NCBI GenBank assembly: GCA_031547045.1
Contig: JAVBSN010000049.1
Coordinates: forward strand, 1-46,156
From: JAVBSN01 sp031547045
GTDB lineage: Bacteria > Bacillota > Clostridia > Lachnospirales > Lachnospiraceae
Direction: 5' to 3'
Length of the DNA: 46,156 nt
The notes under the pieces are model-generated. The model saw only the letters and a program-made list of their open reading frames with translations, was not told the DNA's origin and made no database searches. The translations under genes were made by a program, and so were the position numbers. Shown piece by piece: positions 32,192 through 40,506 of the stretch; positions within the stretch are counted from its first letter, which is position 1, and each line of letters begins with the position of its first letter.

Positions 32192-32853
32192 TTATAGCCT
32201 ACCCCCCAAACAGTTTCTATATATTGTTCCATTTTGGCTGATGTGAACTTGGTTCGTATGCGTCTAATATGCTCTGCAACAACGGAACTGTCTCCGTTAC
32301 TGTCATAATTCCAAATGAATTCATAGATTTGTTCCTTACTAAAAACCTGTCCTGCATGTTGAGATAAAAATTCAATAATATCAAATTCTTTTTTTGCAAG
32401 TGAGATTATATTTCCATCATAATATAGATTTCTTTCAGTATAATCTATTGCTAATTTATTATTAAAATATACCTTAGCATTTTCCCTTTGACGTCGTTCT
32501 CTTCTTAAATGTGCTAAAACTCTTGCTCCAAGCTCATCTATTGAAAACGGTTTTACAATATAATCATCAGCCCCTATACTAAATCCTTTTATCTTATCCT
32601 TATCCTCAATTCTTGCTGTCAAAAATAGAATAGGACAAGTTACAAAATCTCTTATCCGTGAACATACTTCCAATCCATTTATATCTGGCATATTTATATC
32701 AAGCAATATAATATCCGGTTGTTTTTCAGCTTTCTTAATTGCATCTAAGCCATTGGTTGCGGTCATTACATTATAACCATTATATTGAAAATAATCTTTC
32801 AACATTGTTACTATATCAACTTCATCATCAACAATAAGAATTGTATCTTGCAT
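32176..32853 (-). CDS. OmpR-family response regulator
   Basis: This 225-residue regulator has a receiver domain with acidic pocket Asp9, Asp10 and phospho-acceptor Asp52 (IILLDINMP), then a winged-helix DNA-binding domain ending AEHIRRIRTKFTSAKMEQYIETVWGVGYKW. AAAGGAGGTG lies five bases before the ATG. Partner of the overlapping kinase gene. Confidence 0.97.
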   Translation of the reverse strand: MQDTILIVDDEVDIVTMLKDYFQYNGYNVMTATNGLDAIKKAEKQPDIILLDINMPDINGLEVCSRIRDFVTCPILFLTARIEDKDKIKGFSIGADDYIVKPFSIDELGARVLAHLRRERRQRENAKVYFNNKLAIDYTERNLYYDGNIISLAKKEFDIIEFLSQHAGQVFSKEQIYEFIWNYDSNGDSSVVAEHIRRIRTKFTSAKMEQYIETVWGVGYKWRKK

Positions 32854-32967
32854 AAATGCACCTCCTTTTATGTAAAGGATACCACATAATTTTCAATTAT
32901 TTATCTACTTTTTATATTTGTTAATTTTATTATATATAAATATTTCCACTTTTACTCAAATTCATCA

Positions 32968-33007
32968 CAAAAAAGTACAGAACAATGTTAACCATTTATT
33001 CTGCACT
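32968..33007 (-). terminator. Terminator after the TipAS-MerR gene
   Basis: AGTACAGAA (32974-32982) and TTCTGCACT (32999-33007) pair with one mismatch, with six T on the minus strand. It shares AAAAAGTACAGAACAA with the terminator at 25547. Confidence 0.85.
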
Positions 33008-33043
33008 CTATTTCTTTTATATATTTAATTATCTTATTTCTTA

Positions 33044-33802
33044 TTATTCTACATGCTCATTAATTGCATCTCTTAAAAACTCTGCACAACCCGATACAGT
33101 TTTATCATAATATGCTGTAAATCTCTCATCAGCAACATACATTTCACCTAGCCCTTTATGTGCCTCTGCCGAATATTTTGGCCATGCAAAGGTTAGCCAT
33201 TCCTTATGAAGCATTGCTATTTCCTTGCCAACTTCACCCTTAGGGTCTTCCTTGTCTAACACTGCTTTTTCAATACGAGCATTAATATCTGCTGCTAAAT
33301 CTTGCATTTTGTTATAATCCTCTTTCGATAAATTCATCATTTTTCTGTTGCTTTCATCAACAGTATCATCACCATACTTCTCTCTAATTTCTTTGCCATA
33401 CTTCTCTTCATTCTTATCTACAAGGTCTTTCTTGAACCCTTGAAATTTTTCTATATCTGACATTTTCATTCCTCCTTGTTCTTCTAAAATTGTCTTCTTC
33501 ACATTATTTATCAGGAGTTTAATTCTATTTTCTTGTTCCTCTAGCTTCTCCAGATGCTCTTTCATTACCTCTAACCGATCAAAAGAGGTATCATCCATTA
33601 TTTTTTTAATAGCATCTAGTTCGAACCCCATTTCTTTAAAAAGTAAAATTTGTTGAAGTGCGTCCACCTCTTTACTTCCGTATATTCGATACCCCGATGA
33701 ATTAATCCTTGCTGGCGCTAACAATCCTATTTCATCATAATATCTTAGTGTTCTTGTACTTATACCTGCTAATCTAGCAAGTTTCTTAATTGTGTATTCC
33801 AT
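33044..33802 (-). CDS. MerR-family regulator with TipAS ligand-binding domain
   Basis: This 252-residue protein has the MerR winged helix (MEYTIKKLARLAGISTRTLRYYDEIGLLAP), a dimerisation coiled coil (about 75-110) and a C-terminal TipAS domain (about 130-250, NRKMMNLSKEDYNKM, HKEWLTFAWPKYSAEAHKGLGEMYVADERF). TipAS domains bind antibiotics or other small molecules. AGGAGGT precedes the ATG by seven bases. Its promoter (33826-33856) has the 19-base spacer and dyad of MerR control, so it regulates itself. A GyrI-like protein is encoded just upstream, also a small-molecule binding domain. Confidence 0.95.
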   Translation of the reverse strand: MEYTIKKLARLAGISTRTLRYYDEIGLLAPARINSSGYRIYGSKEVDALQQILLFKEMGFELDAIKKIMDDTSFDRLEVMKEHLEKLEEQENRIKLLINNVKKTILEEQGGMKMSDIEKFQGFKKDLVDKNEEKYGKEIREKYGDDTVDESNRKMMNLSKEDYNKMQDLAADINARIEKAVLDKEDPKGEVGKEIAMLHKEWLTFAWPKYSAEAHKGLGEMYVADERFTAYYDKTVSGCAEFLRDAINEHVE

Positions 33803-33825
33803 AAAAAATACCTCCTGACATTTGT

Positions 33826-33856
33826 ATTGTAAACCTTAACGCCACGTTAATGTCAA
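33826..33856 (-). promoter_or_regulatory. MerR-type promoter/operator of the TipAS regulator
   Basis: On the minus strand TTGACA (33856-33851), a 19-base spacer and TACAAT (33831-33826). The spacer holds the perfect dyad TTAACGTGGCGTTAA (33836-33850). Over-long spacers with a centred dyad are the known signature of MerR-family activation by DNA twisting. Confidence 0.93.
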
Positions 33857-33870
33857 GAGGTATTATAAAA

Positions 33871-34503
33871 TTATTTCCTTCTAACAGGATGTCTTATAAC
33901 TGTCTTTAATTTTGATATATCACATCTTCGTGGATCACTTAAATATATTTCATGATGATGTCTATTTTCATTTATATCAATTACATAACCATTTTCACTT
34001 GCATATTTACTCATCAATTCTACAGTAGCAGGCTCATCATCATATGGACCTATGTGCATACATTGAACACATACGCCTTCGTCATAAGTTAAATATTCTA
34101 CCTTAGAAAAGTCTTTTTTCTTCTTTGTGGTTGCTTCTTCTATAGCCCAATCAAATTCTTCTTTTGTAACAAAGTCTGGCAACCTTATTATAGTTATCCA
34201 ATTAAATGTTTCCTTACTAGAATAATCAACTCCTTTAATACCTTCTTGCCACCAAAATCCTTCCAATGGTGGCACTACATATTCAAAATAGCCGTCTATT
34301 TTATGAGGACCCTTATAACTCATTTTTATTGTAAATGCTATTCCATACAACAATTCTATTGCTTGCTTATATTCACCATCTTCATCATTTGGATTACCTT
34401 TCCCTTTTACAGCAATAAAATTCATTTTAGGTATTTCCACAATGCTGGGTTTATTCTTGGGCATATAATATTCTTTGTATTCCTTTTTATAATCAAACGC
34501 CAT
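33871..34503 (-). CDS. GyrI-like small-molecule-binding protein
   Basis: The 210-residue protein matches the GyrI-like/effector-binding fold (MNFIAVKGKGNPND, EGFWWQEGIKGVDY, CVQCMHIGPYDDEPATVELMSKY, HHHEIYLSDPRR). It has no DNA-binding domain. Stand-alone members bind and sometimes degrade or sequester drugs. GGAGGT lies seven bases before the ATG. It ends 15 bases before the MerR promoter; no terminator is seen between, so read-through into merR is possible. Confidence 0.9.
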   Translation of the reverse strand: MAFDYKKEYKEYYMPKNKPSIVEIPKMNFIAVKGKGNPNDEDGEYKQAIELLYGIAFTIKMSYKGPHKIDGYFEYVVPPLEGFWWQEGIKGVDYSSKETFNWITIIRLPDFVTKEEFDWAIEEATTKKKKDFSKVEYLTYDEGVCVQCMHIGPYDDEPATVELMSKYASENGYVIDINENRHHHEIYLSDPRRCDISKLKTVIRHPVRRK

Positions 34504-34712
34504 AATCTATACCTCCATAAGATTAGTTTTATTTACATACTCTATATCTTTAATAATACTACATTTAACACATAAAATCATTATTACAATTAAAATGATT
34601 GAAAAAATACGTGCATATCGGATAACCCAATTCAAAAATATCTATAATATATAAATAAATTTTCCTATAAATGATAATAATATATTTATACTTTTTAGGA
34701 GGTACATTAAAT

Positions 34713-34880
34713 ATGAAAAAAGCAAAAGGTGATAACCCTATTAACACCATTCCTAAAGGTGTATATGAGGGTGGCGTTATTAATAAGGAAATTAGAAAAA
34801 ATAAAAATAATGAATTAAATGATATATCAACTGATACACAAGGCAATGGGTATCCAACAAATAGACACAAAGAAAAATAA
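34713..34880 (+). CDS. Small hydrophilic protein (55 aa), unknown function
   Basis: ATG at 34713 follows AGGAGGT by nine bases, giving 55 residues (MKKAKGDNPINTIPKGVYEG to NRHKEK). It is rich in Lys, Asn and Asp, with no hydrophobic segment. A strong stem-loop terminator follows at once (34881). These features make it a real gene rather than chance, but I do not recognise the family. Confidence 0.7.
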   Translation: MKKAKGDNPINTIPKGVYEGGVINKEIRKNKNNELNDISTDTQGNGYPTNRHKEK

Positions 34881-34938
34881 GATGAGTATGTGACCCCAAC
34901 AAGTTAAACTTTACTGAGGTCACATACTCACCTTATTT
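34881..34938. terminator. Bidirectional terminator between the small protein gene and the GGDEF-EAL gene region
   Basis: GATGAGTATGTGACC (34881-34895) and GGTCACATACTCACC (34918-34932) pair 14 of 15, followed on the plus strand by TTATTTT. Confidence 0.9.
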
Positions 34939-35016
34939 TCTATTCCAGTTATAAAATTCATTTAACTGTCTCTCAGTGTCTACCCCTATATTGGGTAACT
35001 TCAATAATTCTCCCAT
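34933..35016 (-). pseudogene. Fragment resembling a TfoX C-terminal helix-hairpin-helix
   Basis: A 27-residue frame from ATG at 35016 reads MGELLKLPNIGVDTERQLNE then FYNWNRK and stop. LxKLPNIG with the following ExQLNE is the start of a TfoX_C-type helix-hairpin-helix, which normally runs about 80 residues. No ribosome site precedes it, it lies right after the GGDEF-EAL stop, and it ends at the edge of the terminator stem. Most likely a gene scrap; a true micropeptide cannot be ruled out. Confidence 0.5.
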
Positions 35017-35032
35017 TTTATTGCAACTTTTC

Positions 35033-37471
35033 TTATCTTGTTTTTTTATCTTTTCCCCATACCTTGTGATATACAGCTCTTGCATCTTCTACCATCAGTG
35101 GTTTACTGAAAAAATAACCCTGTATGGTATCACAAACAATATCTACTATCTGGCTAACCTGTCCTGCTTCTTCAATTCCTTCTGCTGTAATTTTCACATC
35201 TAAGTCATGAAGCAATAAAACTAGATTTCTTAAAAAGCTATTGTTATCTTGGGTAAGGAACTTGTCAATTAATGATTTATCCAATTTCACCTTATCAATT
35301 GGCATATATGTAAGATAATTCAGAGATGAATATCCAGTTCCAAAATCATCTAGTGCCAATCCTACCCCTAGTTCCTTAATCTGATGTAGGAAGCGTAACA
35401 CATTATCTGTTTTGCGTAGTAAAATACTTTCTGTAATCTCAATTTCCAACAAACTTGGAGATACTTCATATTGATTCAATAACTGTCCCACATATTCTAT
35501 GTACCTCTCATCACGAAGCTGTACATTGGAAAAATTTATAGAGACTGTTTTGGTAAATAAGCCCTCTGTTTTCCACTCTGCTAACTGTCTAATAGCTTCA
35601 GTAGTAACCCACCTTCCTATATCTAAGATTAATCCTAGTTCCTCCGCCACAGGTATAAATACAACAGGGGAAATATCGTAATCCTTCAATCGAAGTAATG
35701 CTTCATATCCAGATGTTTCTTGAGTACGCACATCTACTAAAGGTTGATAATACAACACAAATCCATCATGTTTAATGGCATATCGTAAAATATTTTCCAC
35801 TTGTACTTTATCGGAAAATTCTTTATTCAATTCTTGGGTATAAAACATAAAATTGTTTTTACCTTCATTTTTCACCTTATACATAGCCGTATCAGCATAC
35901 ATAATTAACTGCTCTACATTAACACTGTCTTGTGGAAAAAGGGATATTCCAACACTACAGCTTACAAAGTGTTCATGGTCTTCCAGAACTGTTCCCTCTG
36001 CAAATAACCCAACAACACTCCTCGCATATTTTGTAATGTCATCTGTATTCAAACTTCCATAAACAGACATCAAGAATTCGTCTCCACCATGTCTAGATAC
36101 AAACACTTGCTCATTTTCAAGGGACGCTAATCTTTTAGCGATTTCTACTAATATCTTATCACCATAAATATGTCCTCGTGTATCATTGATTGCTTTAAAG
36201 TTATCAAGATCTATTAGAAATACTGCGCCTTCGATCTTATCTTCTATTGCTTGCTCTAACTGCTTCATAAATGCAAATCGATTAGGTAGCTGTGTCATAT
36301 AATCATGTGACGCTTGAATTTCAATCTTTCGATTCATCTCTGTTATCCTATTCAATGTTTTACGACGCTTCATATTATCCAAAATCAAAACGCCTGCAAC
36401 AATCACAAACAAAAGAGTAACTACAAAAAAGAAAATAATCTCTGCTCTTCGAGCTTCAAAAAAACTCAATTCCCTGTTAATAACAATTGCTTGTTCAGGA
36501 ATACATTTAGGGTCTATATTGTATTTCTCAATAATATCATAATCAATAATATATTGTGCTGGACTCATACGCACTCCCTCAATAGAAGAAATTGGGGTTC
36601 CATCTAACACCTGAACTACCATATTCGCAGCCATAACACCTGACTCATAATAGTCCACCATCTCCCCGCCTAAAATACCTTCTCCCACTCCACCTACACT
36701 ATGACGAAAGACAGGAACATTGGTATTGGCACCAATATATTCTGCTGCTTGACTAATATCCTTACTATCATTATTTTTATCATTAAACATACACATATAT
36801 AGTACTATTGTATCTTCCCCTACTGCCCCCAATACTGTCTCAAACTCTTCAAAAGAATAGTCTGCCACATTCAAAAAAGATGCCTCCAAATCCGGAAAAT
36901 TCTGTACCTCATTTAAAAATTGCTTTTGATCTCCTTTCCCAGTAAGTGTATCATCTACGATTGCCATTATCTTTGTAGCATTAGGATTCATAGTATTAGC
37001 AAGAACTATTGTGTCATGCAAAGAGTCTGTAATCTCCATAATTCCTGTCATATACGGATTATCCATAGCTGTTTCAAATCTATATTCATCATTAATGCAT
37101 AGGGAAATAATGGGCAAGCCGACAAAAAGCTCTTCTTGATAATCCAAAGCAAATTGCAGTGCTGCATCATCTGCCACTATAACTGCATCATAAGGTTCTA
37201 TATTTTCAATCTTATACTTTATGGTTTCATAAAATAAGTTCAAGTTTGTCTCATTATTAAATCTGCTCATATCCATATATTCCAAATCTAAATAAATATT
37301 TAATGGATCAAATACCGACTGTATTCCTGCTATCTGCTCCGGAACAGTGGGAAAACATTCACTGTATGAAGAAATAAAAAGAACACGTCCCTTACGTTCT
37401 GATGCCGTAACAATTATAGGAAACAATAAAAAAAGAAAGCATACAAAAAAGAAACGTTTCAAAGTTTTCAT
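35033..37471 (-). CDS. Membrane sensor GGDEF-EAL protein with ABC-substrate-binding-type input domain
   Basis: This 812-residue protein has a signal/anchor segment (about 5-23), an outside substrate-binding-protein-like domain (about 28-330, GRVLFISSYSECFPTVPEQIAGI, resembling PF04392), a membrane segment at about 344-366, then GGDEF (residues 462-466, intact) and EAL (YEALLRL, EAL at 590-592, with DDFGTGYSSL). Both c-di-GMP synthesis and breakdown motifs look intact; the RxxD inhibitory site before GGDEF is absent. It should tune c-di-GMP in response to an external ligand. AAGGAGG is seven bases before the ATG. A promoter with a dyad around its -35 is at 37516-37550. Confidence 0.93.
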   Translation of the reverse strand: MKTLKRFFFVCFLFLLFPIIVTASERKGRVLFISSYSECFPTVPEQIAGIQSVFDPLNIYLDLEYMDMSRFNNETNLNLFYETIKYKIENIEPYDAVIVADDAALQFALDYQEELFVGLPIISLCINDEYRFETAMDNPYMTGIMEITDSLHDTIVLANTMNPNATKIMAIVDDTLTGKGDQKQFLNEVQNFPDLEASFLNVADYSFEEFETVLGAVGEDTIVLYMCMFNDKNNDSKDISQAAEYIGANTNVPVFRHSVGGVGEGILGGEMVDYYESGVMAANMVVQVLDGTPISSIEGVRMSPAQYIIDYDIIEKYNIDPKCIPEQAIVINRELSFFEARRAEIIFFFVVTLLFVIVAGVLILDNMKRRKTLNRITEMNRKIEIQASHDYMTQLPNRFAFMKQLEQAIEDKIEGAVFLIDLDNFKAINDTRGHIYGDKILVEIAKRLASLENEQVFVSRHGGDEFLMSVYGSLNTDDITKYARSVVGLFAEGTVLEDHEHFVSCSVGISLFPQDSVNVEQLIMYADTAMYKVKNEGKNNFMFYTQELNKEFSDKVQVENILRYAIKHDGFVLYYQPLVDVRTQETSGYEALLRLKDYDISPVVFIPVAEELGLILDIGRWVTTEAIRQLAEWKTEGLFTKTVSINFSNVQLRDERYIEYVGQLLNQYEVSPSLLEIEITESILLRKTDNVLRFLHQIKELGVGLALDDFGTGYSSLNYLTYMPIDKVKLDKSLIDKFLTQDNNSFLRNLVLLLHDLDVKITAEGIEEAGQVSQIVDIVCDTIQGYFFSKPLMVEDARAVYHKVWGKDKKTR

Positions 37472-37515
37472 TCGTCTACCTCCTTACATCAAATCCTATT
37501 AATTTCTACCCTTTT

Positions 37516-37550
37516 ATTATACAACACAATGTTAACGCATTCAACGTTAA
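37516..37550 (-). promoter_or_regulatory. Promoter with dyad around the -35 of the GGDEF-EAL gene
   Basis: On the minus strand TTGAAT (37544-37539), 17 bases, then TATAAT (37521-37516). The -35 sits between the half-sites TTAACG and CGTTAA (37532-37537 and 37545-37550 on the plus strand). A protein on this dyad would block RNA polymerase. Confidence 0.75.
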
Positions 37551-37582
37551 GTTACTTGTAACCTCTTTCCTATTGTTCTCTA

Positions 37583-38470
37583 TCAATACTTCATAATCAA
37601 ATTATATTTTGAATCATAATACAATCCTAAATCACTACATATTCTTTCATTTATCTTAGTTAATGCAGTATGGTATTCCTTATATTTAGGAGATAATTCT
37701 ATCATATTTGAAATAAAAATATCATTGTATCCGCAATCCTGTAGCTGCTTCATAAATCTTCTCTGAGATATAAATGCTGGATGATATTTATATATAAAAC
37801 TATTTTTGACCTTTACATTTCTCCTAGTTTGCTCTCTTAAGCTTTCATAATGTTCTTCAGATATATTTGCATACATCTGTATTTGACTTTCCATCTGTTT
37901 ACACATTTGTAATACTTTAGGTTTAGACAACTTATATAAGATAAAGCTATTAATTTTCATTACAAAAGGAATTTTTATATTAACATTATCCCAAAATTCT
38001 ATTATTCTTCTATATGCTTCTTGCTGTTCTTTAGTTTCTATTTGCATCTGTAAATAAGGTATAAAATGATTCATAAAGAAATATCCATAAAACCCTGGAA
38101 ACATATCTTCCATTGCTTTTGCAATATTTTCATAATCCACTACTTCATATATTTCTTGTATATTATCATTCTCAATAAACCTCTTTAAAGCATTTACTTC
38201 ATCCTCATATACTTCTAATTGATTTTTCTTTTCATTATAAATGCTTGTTAGCAATTCCTTATCTTTTTTATCAAGTAATATTTTTATATCCTTAATGCCA
38301 ACACCTAATTTTCGATATACCGAAATCTCCTTTAATGTATCTACATCTTTTTCAGTATAATTCCTATATCCATTTTCATCCTTGCTAACTATTAGAAGTC
38401 CTTCTTCTTCGTAATATTTAATTGCCCTTTTACTCAAATTAACTTGATCTGTCACTTGATTTATACGCAT
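37583..38470 (-). CDS. MerR-family regulator with long helical C-terminal domain
   Basis: This 295-residue protein has a MerR winged helix at the N-terminus (MRINQVTDQVNLSKRAIKYY) and a coiled coil (about 75-105). The C-terminal 185 residues are unfamiliar, with an aromatic/hydrophobic stretch (MFPGFYGYFFMNHFIPYLQ) that could bind a hydrophobic ligand. AAGGAGA lies just ahead of the ATG. Autoregulation is likely, as its promoter at 38501-38531 has a 19-base spacer with a dyad. Its neighbours (potassium channel, GGDEF-EAL) do not reveal a target. Confidence 0.92.
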   Translation of the reverse strand: MRINQVTDQVNLSKRAIKYYEEEGLLIVSKDENGYRNYTEKDVDTLKEISVYRKLGVGIKDIKILLDKKDKELLTSIYNEKKNQLEVYEDEVNALKRFIENDNIQEIYEVVDYENIAKAMEDMFPGFYGYFFMNHFIPYLQMQIETKEQQEAYRRIIEFWDNVNIKIPFVMKINSFILYKLSKPKVLQMCKQMESQIQMYANISEEHYESLREQTRRNVKVKNSFIYKYHPAFISQRRFMKQLQDCGYNDIFISNMIELSPKYKEYHTALTKINERICSDLGLYYDSKYNLIMKY

Positions 38471-38500
38471 AGTATCTCTCCTTATATATAATTTGATCAG

Positions 38501-38531
38501 AGTATATTCCTATACGTAGCGTACAGGTCAA
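38501..38531 (-). promoter_or_regulatory. MerR-type promoter of the 37583 regulator
   Basis: On the minus strand TTGACC (38531-38526), a 19-base spacer and TATACT (38506-38501). The spacer contains the dyad CTGTACG-CTA-CGTATAG with one mismatch. Confidence 0.88.
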
Positions 38532-38541
38532 GAATATATTT

Positions 38542-39375
38542 TTACTTAGGCAATTTTTCTCCACAATAAGGACAATAATCTATAGGTTTATCCACATTTT
38601 TCTCTTCTTCAAGTCTCTTTGCCCTTCTATTTTCTGTAACATACTCTGTAAATCCAGCAGATAATATACCTGTTGGAACTGCAACCATACCCACACCTAA
38701 GAAGGTTATTAGTATACTTGCTATTTTACCCAATATTGTCACAGGATATATATCTCCATATCCTACAGTTAGAAGTGTTGAAGTCGACCACCATATACCT
38801 GAAAATGCATTTTTAAAAACTTCTGGTTGAGCCTCATGCTCAAATCCATACATAACCAAAGATGACATAATCATAATAATAAATATAATAAACATAGAAG
38901 ATAACAACTGATTTCTCTTTCTTCTAATAACAAGCATAACTGTTGATAATGCATCTGAGTAAGAATTTATCTGGAATATTCTTAGTATTCTAATAACTCT
39001 AAACATTCTAAATGCAACAATTCCTTTAGGAAATACTAATGGTAAGAAAAACGGAACAATAGATAACACTTCAACTACTCCATTAAATGAAAACAAGTAT
39101 TTTATGGCTGATATTACATTTCTATTTTTGTACAGAAAACCCGCTGTCCATAATCTAAGTAATAATTCAACGGTAAAAAATATAACTGTAATTGCTTCTA
39201 TATAATTAAATATAGTGTCATATCTATCTAATTCATCAAAGGTGAAACATATTGTAACAACTAAATTAATTAATATTAAAAAAACTACTGTCAAGTCAAA
39301 TAATCTACTTGGAATATCATCACTTTTTCCTATTTGAATAATCTCGAAAATTCTTTTCTTTGTTAATCCCTTCAT
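38542..39375 (-). CDS. Voltage-gated-type potassium channel with C-terminal zinc ribbon
   Basis: The protein (about 277 residues) has six membrane segments, an S4-like helix with regularly spaced arginines (FRMFRVIRILRIF), and the pore helix with selectivity filter TVGYGD. This is a Kv/KvAP-type potassium channel. The short tail after S6 ends with PIDYCPYCGEKLPK, half of a zinc ribbon. I take the ATG at 39375 because AAGGGGA is six bases ahead; the TTG at 39381 is less likely. Confidence 0.92.
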   Translation of the reverse strand: MKGLTKKRIFEIIQIGKSDDIPSRLFDLTVVFLILINLVVTICFTFDELDRYDTIFNYIEAITVIFFTVELLLRLWTAGFLYKNRNVISAIKYLFSFNGVVEVLSIVPFFLPLVFPKGIVAFRMFRVIRILRIFQINSYSDALSTVMLVIRRKRNQLLSSMFIIFIIMIMSSLVMYGFEHEAQPEVFKNAFSGIWWSTSTLLTVGYGDIYPVTILGKIASILITFLGVGMVAVPTGILSAGFTEYVTENRRAKRLEEEKNVDKPIDYCPYCGEKLPK

Positions 39376-39423
39376 TATCAATCCCCTTATCTAATGATAC
39401 TTATAATGTTCGTCACACCATTA

Positions 39424-40278
39424 TTATATCTCTTCATTCTGATTAATCAAGAGCATAATAAAATACGTTAACACTCCCGACAATAAGATAACCATAACAT
39501 CAACCATTGCAAATGGTATCTCTCCAATAGGCTCGAAAAACCAACCATGCCCATATATAAATAACTTTCCACCTGTCATCATTAATTCTCCTATATACAT
39601 AACAATAGTAGTTATTGATGCCAATACTGCTGGTATAAAACATGAAATAATATTTTCTTTTCCATATAGTATAGTTCCTATATATGTACCAAATGTTAAT
39701 CCAAATACAATGAAAAATATTATCATACACATAGATGAGAGCATACTAATATTTAGAGTTCCGTTTCGCCAAAATGCCGTAATGCAAGCATGAATACACA
39801 ATGCTACAAAAGCTATAACAGCTACAAATTGTGCAATAAGAGGTCTTTTTCTTTCCTTATTATTATCTAATATCATATTATAAAACCCAAATACTGTATT
39901 TAATACAGCTAGAAGAATTACTATTGCTATTATATAAAAATGCATTTTATATGCTGAATTATTTTCTGCATATATTGGTTCACCAATGGATTTAAGCCCA
40001 TGTTCTGCTCCAAAAAACAATGCTATTCCTAAAAGGGACGCCCATAACAATGCATATTTCTTAAATAATTTAATTGTTAACGGCATAATTGCGATTATTA
40101 TTATTAATGCAATGCACAAAGGCGTATAGAGAATAATATATTTAGGATAATTCCCAACTGCAACATATTGATTTCTAATATATGATGTCATAGTTATGCC
40201 CCCCATATAAATAGGGTATATGGATAACAATATAATTATTAACAGTGACACTAAATAATACTTATTTTCTTTTTTCAT
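39424..40278 (-). CDS. Multi-pass membrane protein, unknown
   Basis: ATG at 40278 is preceded by GGGAGGTG six bases upstream. The 284-residue product has about eight hydrophobic segments and no catalytic motif I can see; a few charged residues (GAEHGLKSIGEPIYAE) lie in a loop. No family recognised. Confidence 0.75.
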   Translation of the reverse strand: MKKENKYYLVSLLIIILLSIYPIYMGGITMTSYIRNQYVAVGNYPKYIILYTPLCIALIIIIAIMPLTIKLFKKYALLWASLLGIALFFGAEHGLKSIGEPIYAENNSAYKMHFYIIAIVILLAVLNTVFGFYNMILDNNKERKRPLIAQFVAVIAFVALCIHACITAFWRNGTLNISMLSSMCMIIFFIVFGLTFGTYIGTILYGKENIISCFIPAVLASITTIVMYIGELMMTGGKLFIYGHGWFFEPIGEIPFAMVDVMVILLSGVLTYFIMLLINQNEEI

Positions 40279-40506
40279 ATGTAGCACCTCCCTAATCATC
40301 GGGTAACACCATATCCACTAGATTCGTTTAATACCTCATCAAGTGTCTAGGTGTGCATTCGTACTAAGCTCGATAAAACCTCGCTAAGTACTCATAGTAT
40401 AACACATTTTCTATCATCTTTTTTCTTACAATTTTCTTCCATATAATTAAGGCAAGTCTTTTGACCTGCCTCATTTATAAAAATATTTAATTTATACACA
40501 TGACCA
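40279..40506. other. Intergenic stretch of 228 bases upstream of the membrane protein
   Basis: It holds the ribosome site of 39424-40278, a run of about 110 bases with two imperfect direct repeats on the minus strand (each beginning GAGGT and followed by an ATTA/ATC-GA-CT(T)AGT pattern, about 40300-40370) and, at 40450-40471, a hairpin (AGGCAAGTC / GACCTGCCT) after the XRE gene. No gene is seen. Confidence 0.4.
40450..40471 (-). terminator. Candidate hairpin terminator after the XRE gene
   Basis: AGGCAAGTC (40450-40458) and GACCTGCCT (40463-40471) pair eight of nine around TTTT. The following T run on the minus strand is weak (TAATTAT). Confidence 0.55.

Noticed and set aside
34565..34870. 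Minus-strand open frame of 101 codons opposite the small protein
   Set aside because: No ribosome site, overlaps a better plus-strand gene with ribosome site and terminator.
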